DNA of 64,000 nt from Mycobacterium sp. 852002-40037_SCH5390672 (lineage in GTDB: Bacteria > Actinomycetota > Actinomycetes > Mycobacteriales > Mycobacteriaceae), in assembly GCF_001665875.1 (NCBI RefSeq), contig NZ_LZTA01000001.1, positions 160,972 through 224,971 on the forward strand, written 5' to 3'. The notes beneath the pieces were generated by a model that was not told the DNA's origin, did no database searches, and saw nothing but the letters and a program-made list of their open reading frames with translations. Each line of letters begins with the position of its first letter. Positions within the stretch are counted from its first letter, which is position 1. Both the position numbers and the translations under genes were made by a program. Of the stretch, positions 21,032-33,465 are shown piece after piece.

Positions 21032-22182
21032 CCGGCGGCAACGCGCTGGCCGACCGATGGCGGTCAGCCCGCCCCCCGATGGCCGGACTGCACCTGGACA
21101 ACGCGGCCTGTTCACGGCAAAGCCTCGCGGTGATCGAGGCGACCGCGCAGCACGCCCGCAACGAGTCCGAAGTGGGCGGCTACGTCGCGGCGGAGGCCGC
21201 CGCACCGGTGCTCGACGCCGGGCGCGTCGCATTCGCCGCGCTGACCGGAATGTCGGACGCGGAGGTGGTTTTCACCACCGGCTCGCTGAACGCCCTGGAT
21301 CTTCTGCTGGGCAGCTGGCCGGCCGAACGCCGAACGGTAGCTTGCCTGCCCGGCGAATACGGACCCAACCTGGCCCTGATGGCCGCCCACGGATTCGACC
21401 GGCAACTGCTGCCCACCCTGGAAGACGGCCGGGTCGCACTCGACGACGCGGCACTTGCTCTGGACGCCGACCCGCCGGATCTGGTGCACCTGACCGCGGT
21501 AGCCAGCCATTGCGGTGTGGTGCAGCCGGTTTCGATGATTGCCCGACTCTGCCGGGAATTGGGGTTGCCGCTGGTCGTCGACGCCGCGCAGGCGCTGGGT
21601 CAGGTGGACTGCGCGGTGGGCGCCGAGGCGACCTATTCCTCGTCGCGCAAATGGATGGCCGGGCCGCGTGGTGTGGGAATGCTCGGGGTGCGTCGGGAGC
21701 TGATGGAAAGCCTGCGCCCCAGGCTGGCCGCGCCGGACTGGGCCAGGAATGACGGCTCACCGACGGTGGCCGAACAGCTGGAATTCGGCGAAGCCAATAT
21801 CGCTGCGCGCCTGGGGTTCTCGTTGGCTCTGGGCGAGCACCTTGCCTACGGGCCGCAGGCCGTGTGTGCACGTCTGGCCGAGCTGGGCAGCCTGAGCCGC
21901 ACGGTGCTGGCCGACGTGGCCGGGTGGACGGTGGTCGAAGAGGTTGAAGAACCCAGCGCCATCACCACTTTGGCGCCGAACGACGGTGCCGACCCGCAGG
22001 CGGTGCGGGCCTGGCTCCTCGCCGAGCGACGGATCCTGACCACGTTTGCCGGGGTGCAGCGGGCGCCGCTGGAGCTGACCCAACCGGTGCTGCGGATCTC
22101 GCCGCACCTGGACACCACGGCGGACGACCTGGAGACCTTCGCCGAAGCGCTCATCGCCGCGACCGCGGCCACAACCGCGTAA
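21028..22182 (+). CDS. egtE: PLP-dependent C-S lyase EgtE
   Basis: EgtE cleaves hercynylcysteine sulfoxide to give ergothioneine. The 384-residue class V aminotransferase-like protein has the PLP lysine Lys208 in [12 protein letters not shown] and the Asp/Gln cofactor motif [15 protein letters not shown] 21028 overlaps the egtD stop (GTGA); in-frame sequence upstream to 20791 belongs to egtD in another frame. It ends 3 bp before the stop of the convergent methyltransferase gene. Homologue of Rv3700c. Confidence 0.95.
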   Translation: MTGGNALADRWRSARPPMAGLHLDNAACSRQSLAVIEATAQHARNESEVGGYVAAEAAAPVLDAGRVAFAALTGMSDAEVVFTTGSLNALDLLLGSWPAERRTVACLPGEYGPNLALMAAHGFDRQLLPTLEDGRVALDDAALALDADPPDLVHLTAVASHCGVVQPVSMIARLCRELGLPLVVDAAQALGQVDCAVGAEATYSSSRKWMAGPRGVGMLGVRRELMESLRPRLAAPDWARNDGSPTVAEQLEFGEANIAARLGFSLALGEHLAYGPQAVCARLAELGSLSRTVLADVAGWTVVEEVEEPSAITTLAPNDGADPQAVRAWLLAERRILTTFAGVQRAPLELTQPVLRISPHLDTTADDLETFAEALIAATAATTA

Positions 22183-22185
22183 GAG

Positions 22186-24349
<2,164 letters not shown>

Positions 24350-24366
24350 AACGCAGATGCAACAGG

Positions 24367-24381
24367 GTTACCGCCGGTAAC
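24367..24381. promoter_or_regulatory. Palindrome GTTACC-GCC-GGTAAC in the divergent region before glpK
   Basis: A perfect 6-bp inverted repeat with a 3-bp spacer lies 17 bp upstream of the GCS2-family start and about 105 bp upstream of glpK. Placement between divergent genes suggests an operator. The regulator is not identifiable from sequence. Confidence 0.35.
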
Positions 24382-24485
24382 GCAAGTTCCCACGAGTCGC
24401 GGTTCCGGTCTCGCCCGTCCGGCGGGTAGACCATGATGGACTTTCGACGCAAGAGTGTTCCGACCTTACGGGTGGAGGAGAGCAG

Positions 24486-26012
24486 TTGGCCGAGTTCGCC
24501 GAATTCGTCGCCGCCATCGACCAGGGGACCACCAGCACTCGCTGCATGATCTTCGATCACGACGGCGCCGAAGTGGCCCGCCATCAACTCGAGCACGAAC
24601 AGATCCTGCCCCGGGCCGGCTGGGTGGAGCACGACCCGGTCGAGATCTGGGAACGCACCTCCTCTGTGCTGACGTCGGTATTGAACCGTGCCAATCTGAG
24701 TCCGAATGACATTGCGGCGCTGGGTATTACGAACCAGCGCGAGACGACGCTGGTGTGGAACCGCAAGACCGGGCGACCCTATTACAACGCGATCGTCTGG
24801 CAGGACACCCGTACCGACCGGATTGCGTCGGCGCTGGAACGCGACGGCCGCGGCGACGTGATCCGCCGCAAGGCCGGCCTGCCCCCCGCCACCTACTTTG
24901 CCGGTGCCAAGCTGCAATGGATCCTGGAGAACGTCGACGGGGTGCGCGAGGCCGCCGAAAGCGGGGACGCGTTGTTCGGAACCGCCGACACCTGGGTGTT
25001 GTGGAACCTGACCGGGGGGCCGCGGGGCGGCGTGCACGCCACCGATGTGACCAATGCCAGCCGGACCATGTTGATGAACCTGGAGACCCTGGACTGGGAC
25101 GACGAGCTGCTGTCGTTTTTCTCCGTCCCTCGTGCGATGTTGCCGAAGATCGGTCCCTCGTCGTCGCCGCGGCCCTACGGCGTGACATCGGAGACCGGGG
25201 CCGCCGGCGGCGAGGTACCGATCACCGGAGTGCTCGGCGATCAGCATGCGGCAATGGTGGGCCAGGTTTGTCTGTCCGAGGGCGAAGCCAAAAACACCTA
25301 CGGCACCGGGAATTTCCTGCTGCTCAACACCGGTGAGACGATCGTGCGCTCCGACAACGGGCTGCTGACCACCGTCTGCTATCAGTTCGGGGACGCCAAA
25401 CCCGTGTACGCGCTTGAGGGTTCGATCGCGGTGACCGGCGCGGCCGTGCAGTGGCTGCGTGATCAGCTGGGCATCATCAGCGGCGCCGCCCAAAGCGAAT
25501 CACTGGCGCGTCAGGTAGACGACAACGGCGGAGTCTATTTCGTGCCCGCGTTTTCCGGGTTGTTTGCGCCCTACTGGCGGTCCGATGCGCGCGGCGCGAT
25601 CGTCGGGCTGTCGCGGTTCAACACCAACGCGCACCTGGCGCGCGCCACGTTGGAGGCGATCTGCTACCAGAGTCGCGACGTGGTGGACGCCATGGCGGCG
25701 GATTCCGGTGTGCACCTCGAGGTTTTGAAGGTCGACGGCGGCATCACCGGTAACGACCTGTGCATGCAGATTCAGGCTGATGTGCTTGGCGTGGACGTGG
25801 TACGGCCGGTGGTCGCCGAGACGACCGCGCTGGGCGCCGCCTACGCGGCCGGTTTGGCGGTGGGGTTTTGGGCCGATCCGGCCGACCTGCGTGCCAACTG
25901 GCGAGAGGGCAAGCGGTGGACGCCGGCCTGGAACGACGAGCGCCGCGCCGCGGGTTACGCGGGCTGGCGCAAAGCGGTGCAGCGGACCCTGGATTGGGTC
26001 TCCGTAACGTGA
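24486..26012 (+). CDS. glpK: Glycerol kinase
   Basis: GlpK phosphorylates glycerol to glycerol-3-phosphate. The 508-residue FGGY-family protein has the N-terminal phosphate motif [26 protein letters not shown], and the second signature near GAVYAAGLA-like residues ([15 protein letters not shown]). It starts with TTG at 24486 behind GGTGGAGGAG, an unusually strong Shine-Dalgarno for the weak start. Homologue of Rv3696c. It is convergent with the PadR regulator gene. Confidence 0.97.
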   Translation: MAEFAEFVAAIDQGTTSTRCMIFDHDGAEVARHQLEHEQILPRAGWVEHDPVEIWERTSSVLTSVLNRANLSPNDIAALGITNQRETTLVWNRKTGRPYYNAIVWQDTRTDRIASALERDGRGDVIRRKAGLPPATYFAGAKLQWILENVDGVREAAESGDALFGTADTWVLWNLTGGPRGGVHATDVTNASRTMLMNLETLDWDDELLSFFSVPRAMLPKIGPSSSPRPYGVTSETGAAGGEVPITGVLGDQHAAMVGQVCLSEGEAKNTYGTGNFLLLNTGETIVRSDNGLLTTVCYQFGDAKPVYALEGSIAVTGAAVQWLRDQLGIISGAAQSESLARQVDDNGGVYFVPAFSGLFAPYWRSDARGAIVGLSRFNTNAHLARATLEAICYQSRDVVDAMAADSGVHLEVLKVDGGITGNDLCMQIQADVLGVDVVRPVVAETTALGAAYAAGLAVGFWADPADLRANWREGKRWTPAWNDERRAAGYAGWRKAVQRTLDWVSVT

Positions 26013-26055
26013 TGCGTCACGTGATGCGACCTGATCCAGGGCCCGCCGGAGGCAC

Positions 26056-26763
26056 TCAGTCTTCGCCGAGAATGCCGTATATTTCACGCCGCGCATTGTT
26101 GAGGATGTCGACGATGCGCTGCTGCTGCTCGGCGGATGCGGTGTGGGCGGACTGCCCGACCGCGCCGAACAACTGGCCTACGGCCGCCCGCAGATTCATC
26201 TGCCCGGGGTCGGCGCCTTCGGTGATCTCGTCCCACGGTGGGGTCTCGATCTTTTCGGCCCCCGCGCGGCCCTGGTCAGTCAGCTCGAAAAGCTTCTTGC
26301 TGCCTTCGGATTCGCTCGCGGTGATCAGGCCTTCGTCGTCGAGCAGCTGCAGCGTCGGGTAGACCGAACCAGGGCTGGGCTTCCACAGTCCATTGCTGCG
26401 TTCGGCGATCTGCTGGATCATCTCGTAGCCGTGCATCGGCCGCTCGGCCAGCAGCGTCAGGATCGCGGCTCGCACGTCGCCGCGCTTGCCGCGACCCGGG
26501 CCACGGCGCCAACCGCCGCGCCGGCCACCGGGCCCGAGGCCGAAGCCCGGACCAAAGCCGGGACCGAAGCCCGGGCCGAAGCCGGGACCGAAGCCGAGCG
26601 GGCCGTCGTGGCCGCCGGCGTGGTCGCGCAGATGCTCGCGAAAGTCCCGTCGGGCCTGGCGCCGTGCCTCGTGCAGGGCGCGCCGGTCAACCGGGCCGGA
26701 GCCAAAGCCGAAGCCGGGCCGGCCGGCGAATGGTCCTTCGGGAGGAGTGAATGGGTTGCTCAT
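26056..26763 (-). CDS. PadR-family transcriptional regulator with Gly/Pro-rich N-terminal extension
   Basis: A 235-residue regulator. The C-terminal PadR winged helix (about 95-180) shows VRAAILTLLAERPMHGYEM and the SVYPTLQLLDDEGLI wing. The N-terminal 90 residues are atypical: charged, then a GPGF-repeat stretch (about five copies, encoded by 12-bp repeats at 26541-26596) and GGRRGGWRRGPGRGKRG, which may add nonspecific DNA contact. PadR proteins are usually autorepressors; a CGATATATCG palindrome lies 54 bp upstream. It is divergent from the following small membrane protein gene. Confidence 0.88.
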   Translation of the reverse strand: MSNPFTPPEGPFAGRPGFGFGSGPVDRRALHEARRQARRDFREHLRDHAGGHDGPLGFGPGFGPGFGPGFGPGFGLGPGGRRGGWRRGPGRGKRGDVRAAILTLLAERPMHGYEMIQQIAERSNGLWKPSPGSVYPTLQLLDDEGLITASESEGSKKLFELTDQGRAGAEKIETPPWDEITEGADPGQMNLRAAVGQLFGAVGQSAHTASAEQQQRIVDILNNARREIYGILGED

Positions 26764-26816
26764 TGTGTGTCCTTACGTTCATGGGTTGCGCACCGATCGT
26801 GCGCTTCGATGTATGA

Positions 26817-26855
26817 CGATATATCGGAAACTATCGCGATGCAACCGGATATATT
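26817..26855. promoter_or_regulatory. Candidate PadR operator: CGATATATCG plus a related GGATATAT site
   Basis: A perfect 10-bp palindrome CGATATATCG (26817-26826) is followed about 20 bp later by GGATATAT (26848-26855). Both are in the AT-rich promoter region of the PadR gene, where PadR-type palindromes with ATAT cores are expected. Autoregulation is inferred. Confidence 0.45.
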
Positions 26856-26928
26856 GAGAAAAGCCCGTTTTCGCGCCCTGAACTGGGAAAACCGGAAGAT
26901 CACCCGCGCGCGACACCCGGGCGACGCG

Positions 26929-26953
26929 GTTTGTATACGACGGTCGCGGGTAC
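26929..26953 (+). promoter_or_regulatory. SigF-type promoter (GTTT-N15-GGGTAC)
   Basis: GTTT at 26929-26932 and GGGTAC at 26948-26953 are spaced by 15 bp, matching the mycobacterial SigF consensus GTTT-N15-17-GGGTA(T/C). The expected start is about five bases before ATG 26965, so the mRNA would be nearly leaderless. Confidence 0.7.
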
Positions 26954-26964
26954 CAACTATCGGG

Positions 26965-27354
26965 ATGGACGCCAACAACAACCTCACGGTCGGTAGCGGG
27001 GCCGCCGGCGCGGCCCCATACGGCCGCCCCGCCGGCGAGCCGCGCCGCAACACCCGGCCGTGGGTCAACTGGGGCCTGGCGCTGGCGACGGTGCCCGCCG
27101 CCGCACTGGTGATGATCTTCGCGCTCGGCGCCGTCATGAGCACCGACGGCTGCAGCGAACCCAGCTGTCCCAACCTGGGCCACGGCGGAATCAATTTTGG
27201 CGTCGCGTTCTACGGCGCGCCCGCGGTCGCCGTCGTCGTCATCATCATCTCGTTCTTCACCGCCAAACGCCGCTGGGGCATCGCGGTTCCGCTGTGCGGA
27301 TGGGCGCTGCTGGTCGCCGACGTCGCCCTCATGGCGGTGAGTGTGGCCGGCTAG
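26965..27354 (+). CDS. Small membrane protein, three predicted helices
   Basis: A 129-residue protein from ATG 26965; the frame is open far upstream, but only because of antisense GC bias. A polar Gly/Pro/Arg N-terminus (about 38 residues) precedes three hydrophobic helices (LATVPAAALVMIFALGAVM; FYGAPAVAVVVIIISFF; PLCGWALLVADVALMAVS). Two cysteines (GCSEPSCPN) are in the first external loop. A SigF-type promoter ends 11 bp before the ATG, suggesting a stress-induced membrane protein. No known family is recognised. It overlaps the convergent RDD gene by 4 bp. Confidence 0.75.
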   Translation: MDANNNLTVGSGAAGAAPYGRPAGEPRRNTRPWVNWGLALATVPAAALVMIFALGAVMSTDGCSEPSCPNLGHGGINFGVAFYGAPAVAVVVIIISFFTAKRRWGIAVPLCGWALLVADVALMAVSVAG

Positions 27355-28286
27355 TGAGGCAGTGAGAAACCGTCCGGCGCACCGGCGTCTCCCGGGCCGG
27401 GTCGACCCGCTTGCGGGTCCGGCCATCCGACGAATTGTTGTGGCGGACCCGGCGGTGGGCCAGGCCGGCCTGGAGGAACCTGGTACGCGGTGCCGGCCGG
27501 TGGCCAGGGCGCCCGCCCCATGGGTGGTTGCCCCGGCACGGGCATCGCCGGGCGCAGCCGGGCCAGTTCGCGGCGGTGCCGCTCGGCAAGGACCGCGGCG
27601 AGCACCAGTTCTGGCGGGGCGCCCGGCGGTGGTGGTGGCGCGATGCGGGCCACCACGTCACCGGCGATACGGTACGCCATCTGCTGGCGCAGCTGACGGT
27701 CGAGCTGTGTTGCCCTGGAAAGGAATTGGCGTGCAACCTCGACCTGGCCGACGGACAGACCCGACAGCTGAAGCGACGATGCCCACCACGCCAATGACGG
27801 CGGCATCATCGGTGGGGGCCCGAGTCGGGGTCCGCGTTCGTTGACCACCACCGTGCCGGCGAAGACATCGCCGATCCGTTTGGCCTTGGGGGACAAGATG
27901 CTGCAGATGACGGCCGGGCTACCGAACAGCATCCAGATTTCCACCAGTGCTGCCAGGGCGCGAAACAGCGCCTGCCGGAAGCGTTCTGGGCCCCCGTCGT
28001 CGGACACGACACGCAGTCCCATCGCTATCTTGCCCACCGAGCGTCCCCGCGTTGCCGTTTCGAGGACCAAGGGATAGCCCACAATTACCAGCACCGTAAA
28101 TATCAACAGGATCGCGTTAGTCAGTGCGGTGTCGAATTGAGTCAGGGCGGCAGCCCACAGCATCAGACCGAGCAGGTAACCGATGACCATGACCGTGATA
28201 TCGATCAGCGCGCTCAACGTCCGCACCGGCAGCTGGGCGATCTGCACGTCGAGCACCACAGCGTCCCCGGTCACCACCTCCGACAT
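27351..28286 (-). CDS. RDD-family membrane protein (Rv3695-like)
   Basis: A 311-residue protein whose N-terminal 150 residues form an RDD domain with three or four transmembrane helices (IDITVMVIGYLLGLMLW, LIFTVLVIVGYPLVL) and the typical GRSVGKIAMGLRVV motif. The C-terminal 150 residues are cytoplasmic, helical and then proline-rich (PPPPPGAPPEL, GRPGPPPGPPQQF). The family is implicated in transport but unproven here. Together with SpoIIM, DUF58, MoxR, DUF4350 and DUF4129 genes it forms a cluster conserved across mycobacteria (Rv3689-Rv3695). Confidence 0.85.
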   Translation of the reverse strand: MSEVVTGDAVVLDVQIAQLPVRTLSALIDITVMVIGYLLGLMLWAAALTQFDTALTNAILLIFTVLVIVGYPLVLETATRGRSVGKIAMGLRVVSDDGGPERFRQALFRALAALVEIWMLFGSPAVICSILSPKAKRIGDVFAGTVVVNERGPRLGPPPMMPPSLAWWASSLQLSGLSVGQVEVARQFLSRATQLDRQLRQQMAYRIAGDVVARIAPPPPPGAPPELVLAAVLAERHRRELARLRPAMPVPGQPPMGRAPWPPAGTAYQVPPGRPGPPPGPPQQFVGWPDPQAGRPGPGDAGAPDGFSLPH

Positions 28287-28363
28287 AACTTCGAACGGTA
28301 CAGGTTGGGCACGGGTGGCCCGCCGTCCTTTGGTGTGCCGGCGCTGCGATTAGGCTGCCCAGG

Positions 28364-29356
28364 GTGGACGTCGATGCATTCGTGCTGGCCCATCGCCCTA
28401 CCTGGGATCGCCTCGACCGACTGATCGGGAGACGCCGGTCGTTGTCCGGCGCGGAAATCGATGAACTTGTCGAGCTCTACCAGCGAGTCTCCACCCACCT
28501 GTCGATGTTGCGCTCGGCGTCGTCGGATTCCATGTTGATCGGTCGGCTCTCGAGTCTGGTCGGGCGGGCCCGCTCCGCTGTGACCGGTGCCCATGCGCCA
28601 CTGAGCAGTGCGTTCACCCGTTTCTGGACGGTGTCCTTCCCGGTCGTGGCGTACCGCACCTGGCGGTGGTGGCTGGCCACCGCGGCTGCGTTCTTCGCCG
28701 TGGTCGTGATCGTCGCGCTATGGGTCGCCGGCAACCCGGACGTGCAGTCCGCTCTCGGAACGCCCGGTGACATCCAGCAATTGGTCAACCACGACGTCGA
28801 GTCCTACTACAGCGAACATCCCGCCGCTGCTTTCGCGCTGCAGATCTGGGTGAACAACTCCTGGGTCTCCGCTCAATGCATCGCACTGTCCGTGGTGCTG
28901 GGACTGCCCATCCCCTTTGTGCTGTTCGAGAACGCCGCCAATCTGGGCGTCATTGCCGGTCTGATGTTTCCGGCCGGCAAGGGCGGCCTGCTGCTGGGTC
29001 TGCTCGCCCCGCACGGGTTGCTGGAGCTCACGGCGGTATTCCTCTCGGGGGCAACGGGAATGCGGCTCGGGTGGTCGGTGATCTCGCCCGGAGACCGGCC
29101 CCGAGGACAGGTGCTCGCCGAGCAGGGCCGTGCCGTCGTCTCGGTCGCCGTGGGTCTGGTTGCAGTGCTGCTGGTCTCGGGGTTGATCGAAGCGTTGGTG
29201 ACGCCGTCACCCTTGCCGACATTCGTGCGGGTCGGCATCGGCATCCTCGCCGAGGTGGCGTTCTTGTCCTACATCGTCTACTTCGGCCGCCGCGGTGTGA
29301 AGGCCGGGGAAAGCGGCGATATGGAAGACGCGCCGGACATCGTGCCGACTCGCTAA
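28364..29356 (+). CDS. Stage II sporulation protein M-like membrane protein (Rv3694c-like)
   Basis: A 330-residue SpoIIM (DUF95) family protein. A soluble N-terminal helical region (about 95 residues, WDRLDRLIGRRRSLSG) is followed by five or six transmembrane helices, including AFFAVVVIVALWVAG, CIALSVVLGLPIPFVLF and VAVGLVAVLLVSGLI. The GTG start at 28364 is divergent from the RDD gene. Mycobacteria do not sporulate in the Bacillus sense; the conserved linkage with MoxR/DUF58 suggests a membrane role in envelope stress or protein assembly. It overlaps the convergent DUF58 gene by 4 bp. Confidence 0.85.
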   Translation: MDVDAFVLAHRPTWDRLDRLIGRRRSLSGAEIDELVELYQRVSTHLSMLRSASSDSMLIGRLSSLVGRARSAVTGAHAPLSSAFTRFWTVSFPVVAYRTWRWWLATAAAFFAVVVIVALWVAGNPDVQSALGTPGDIQQLVNHDVESYYSEHPAAAFALQIWVNNSWVSAQCIALSVVLGLPIPFVLFENAANLGVIAGLMFPAGKGGLLLGLLAPHGLLELTAVFLSGATGMRLGWSVISPGDRPRGQVLAEQGRAVVSVAVGLVAVLLVSGLIEALVTPSPLPTFVRVGIGILAEVAFLSYIVYFGRRGVKAGESGDMEDAPDIVPTR

Positions 29357-30674
29357 AGCCGGCCGGTCGCCTTCATCGCCAGATAGTGATCGGCAAGGGC
29401 CGGTGCCAATTCGGTGGGCGGCGCGTCGACGACTTCCACCCCGCTGTGGCGCAGCCTCGTGGCGATCGCGCCGCGGTCATTGCGGGATCGTTCGGCGGCC
29501 GCCGCGTCGTACACCGCCGCCGCATCCCAACGCCCCGCGGCCATGTGGTCGACGCGGGGGTCGGAGACTGCGGCCAGCAGCAGGTGATGCTTGGCCGCCA
29601 GCTGCGGCAGCACGGGCAGCAGGCCCTCGTCGAGGGCGGCGGGATTGAGGTCGGTCAGCAGCACCACCAGGGAACGCCGGCGGGCACGCAATGCAATAGC
29701 GGAAACCATTGCCCGCCAGTCGGATTCGACAAGCGTCGGTTGCAGCGGCGCCATCGCGTCGACCAGTAGGGCAAGCAGTTCGGTGCGTGCGGCGCCGAAC
29801 ACGCCCGCCCGGCTCACCCGGTCGTGGGCGAGGAAGTCGACATGGTCCCCGGCCCGCGACGCGAGGGCCGCCAGCAGCAGCGCGGCGTCCATCGACCAAT
29901 CCAGCCGCGGCCAACCCGCGGGATCGGACGCGGTCGGATCCACGCCGACGCGCCCCGCCGCCGTACGGCCGGTGTCCAGCACGATCACCACCCGCCGGTC
30001 GCGTTCGGGCCGCCAGGTGCGCACCACCACATCGGCGCGGCGCGCGGTGGCGCGCCAGTCGATCGAGCGCACGTCGTCACCGACGACATACTCTCGCAGC
30101 GAATCGAATTCGGTTCCCTGCCCGCGTACCAGTGTGGGCAGCAGGCCGTCGATCTCACGTAGCTTGGCAAGCCGCGACGGCAGGTGCTTGCGGGCCAGAA
30201 ACGGGGGCAGCACCCGCAGCTGCCCCGGCACCGGTCGTGAACCTTGCCGTCCGGCCAACCCCAGCGGGCCGATCGATCGGGCGGTCACCACCGTCGCCCG
30301 CTGATCGCCGCGACGGACCGGTTGTAGCCGGGTCGCGACGTGCTGGTCGTGGCCGGCGGGGATGTTGACGGGATGGATGCGCGGCTGCGCCAGGGCGCTG
30401 GGCGGCCAGGCGTCGCGGATCTGGCCACGGAACCGGCGTGGGCCCTCGTTGTGGATCAGCAGCCCGCAATCCACCTGTTGGCCGAGTCGGGCGGAGCGAT
30501 CCGGGGAACGGGCGTAGCGCAATGTGGCGGTGCTGGCCGCCAGCACGATGTCCAGGACCACCACGAACGCCAGCGCTATCAGCAGAGCAGCGAAAGTCAT
30601 TGCCGGCCAAGGAGATAACGCGATAGGCAGCACGCAGATCAGTGCGACCAGCCCGGTGCGTCCGGTCAGGACCA

Positions 30675-30675
<1 letters not shown>
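29353..30675 (-). CDS. DUF58 protein (Rv3693-like)
   Basis: A 440-residue protein with two N-terminal transmembrane helices (LVALICVLPIALSPW; FAALLIALAFVVVLDIVL) and a C-terminal DUF58 / von Willebrand A-like domain containing GDDVRSIDWRATAR and the MIDAS-like IVLDTGRT. DUF58 proteins work with MoxR AAA+ ATPases encoded next to them. Its GTG start shares one base with the moxR stop, so they are co-translated. Confidence 0.9.
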
Positions 30676-31648
<973 letters not shown>

Positions 31649-31652
<4 letters not shown>

Positions 31653-32788
31653 GGGTGTGCGACCTGCCTTTCGATTTCGTCGAGCGCACGGGCAAGTTGT
31701 AACAGGTCGTTGTCGGTCGTCGGGGGAGGACCGAACAGATGGTAGGAGACGAACGCCGGATCGGATCCGATGCGCCCGGCCGCGGTGGTCACCACCGCCG
31801 CCGGCGAAGCGCCCGCGCCGAGGCCGAGCCGCGGCAACAGCCGCGCCACGGTGGCGGTGCGCAACGCCGCGGCCGCGCGATCACGCGCCCGTCGGGACCG
31901 GTACAGCCGGCCGCGACCCTCGACGGTCTCCGACGCGCGCACCACCACGGGTAAATCCTCCGCCACCAGTGGTCCGGGCCGGCGGCCCTTCCATATGGCG
32001 ACCAGCAGCACCACCAGTGCCAGCTGCCCGACAATCCAGATCACGTTGGGCGGAATCAATTGGAAAAGCGATGCATTGGAAGAGGATTCACCCTCGATTT
32101 GGTGTGGCGCGTACCAAATGAGCCGGGGCCGGTCGCCCGCGAGGTTCATCGCCAGCGAGGCGTTGCCCGCTTGCAGCAGGCTGCCGTTGGTCATGAAGTC
32201 GGTGCTGCCGATGGCCGTGATGGTGCGGCCGTCGGCACGGAAGCGGATCAGGGCTCCGTCGTAGCAGCGGGTCATCGCCCGGCCGTCCTTGGACTCGTAG
32301 GTATTGCTCGGCCCGAACCGAACCGACCCGGCCCGGACAGCCTCGCGCAACGTGCAATTCGGGTCGAGGTCAAAACCGTTGGCCCCGGAGACCCGTATGT
32401 CCGGCAGCAGCGCCTCGCGGGTCCGTGTCGTCGGCTCTACCAGCAGCAGATCCGACTCGACGTTGGCCAACCGGTCCAGCAGCGTGTCGGTGAGGTACTG
32501 GCTCTGGGCCACCAGGATCAGCGCGTCCGGGCGCGCCGCGTGTTCGACGTCGGCGATGTTGTTGGCCACGACGACGTCGACTCCGGCGCCGCGCAGCAAC
32601 TCCACCAGTGCGTGGGCACCGTCGGAATCGGTTGCCTCCGGATCCATGCGTGCACCGGGCCGCGGTGCGCTCAGATACGCATCGACGCCGGCGATGACGG
32701 CGAGCACCAGCAGCGTGACGAGCACCCAACGCCAGGACCGCCAGCGCCGTGGCGTGGTTTCGGGTCGGGCACCGGTCATCGTCGCCAT
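31649..32788 (-). CDS. DUF4350 membrane protein (Rv3691-like)
   Basis: A 379-residue protein, using ATG 32788, which overlaps the upstream stop as TGATG; the frame is open to 32854. One N-terminal transmembrane helix (WVLVTLLVLAVIAGVDAYL) precedes an extracytoplasmic DUF4350 domain (GAHALVELLRGAGVDVVV, DALILVAQSQYL, TAIGSTDFMTNGSLL), a GATase-like fold without catalytic residues; a second helix (WIVGQLALVVLLVAIWKG) leads to a basic cytoplasmic tail. It belongs to the MoxR operon. Confidence 0.87.
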
Positions 32789-33441
32789 CACCGCACCACC
32801 GCCCATGACTCGGGCGCGACGGGCCGGCCAGGCTCCAGCGGACCGCCCTGCCACCGGGACCGCAGGTGCTCGTCCAGGTCGGCGATCATCTGGTAGGCGG
32901 CCTGGGTTCCGGGCTGTTCACCGTACGTGACATCGTTGAAAGCCGTTGCCGCTTGCGCCAATTCGCCGGCCAGGTGCGGCAGGGCGGCACCGGCGTCGCG
33001 GGCCAGCTCGTTGGCCGTCCGGCCCGGGGCCGGTGTCAGCACCCCGGTCTCCTCGAGCAGCCGGGCAACCGCGCGCAGCCGGTGACGAATCGCCGCGGCC
33101 CAATCGCCCTCGGCCGCGTAGTTCTCGGCGGTCGCGCGATGCTGGGCGGCGGTCAGTTGGGCGGCTTCGAACAGCGAGTAGTCGCCGCCGCGGCGGGTGC
33201 GCATGGTGCGCCGCAGAAGGTAAACGCCGACGATCACCGCGACGGCGAGCAGAATGAAAAGCACTGTCGCGGTGAGCCATCCGCCCGGTACCGTGGAGGT
33301 CTTCTGCAGCAACCGGTAGATCAGGTCGTTGAGCCAGTCGACGAATTGTTCCCGCGCGGAGCCCTTGGAATAGATCGGCTTGTTGAGCTCGTCCTGCGCG
33401 GCGCGGTGTGCGGCATCGCGGTCGATGTCGATGGAAGGCAT
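32788..33441 (-). CDS. DUF4129 membrane protein (Rv3690-like)
   Basis: A 217-residue protein with a polar N-terminus, one transmembrane helix (LTATVLFILLAVAVIVGVYLL) and a cytoplasmic DUF4129 domain (AAIRHRLRAVARLLEETGVL, PGRTANELARDA, FNDVTYGE). It is the second gene of the operon running toward MoxR and lies 24 bp from the next upstream gene. Function is unknown. Confidence 0.87.
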   Translation of the reverse strand: MPSIDIDRDAAHRAAQDELNKPIYSKGSAREQFVDWLNDLIYRLLQKTSTVPGGWLTATVLFILLAVAVIVGVYLLRRTMRTRRGGDYSLFEAAQLTAAQHRATAENYAAEGDWAAAIRHRLRAVARLLEETGVLTPAPGRTANELARDAGAALPHLAGELAQAATAFNDVTYGEQPGTQAAYQMIADLDEHLRSRWQGGPLEPGRPVAPESWAVVR

Positions 33442-33465
33442 CCCCAGCCAGTCCTTTTCGGCCCC

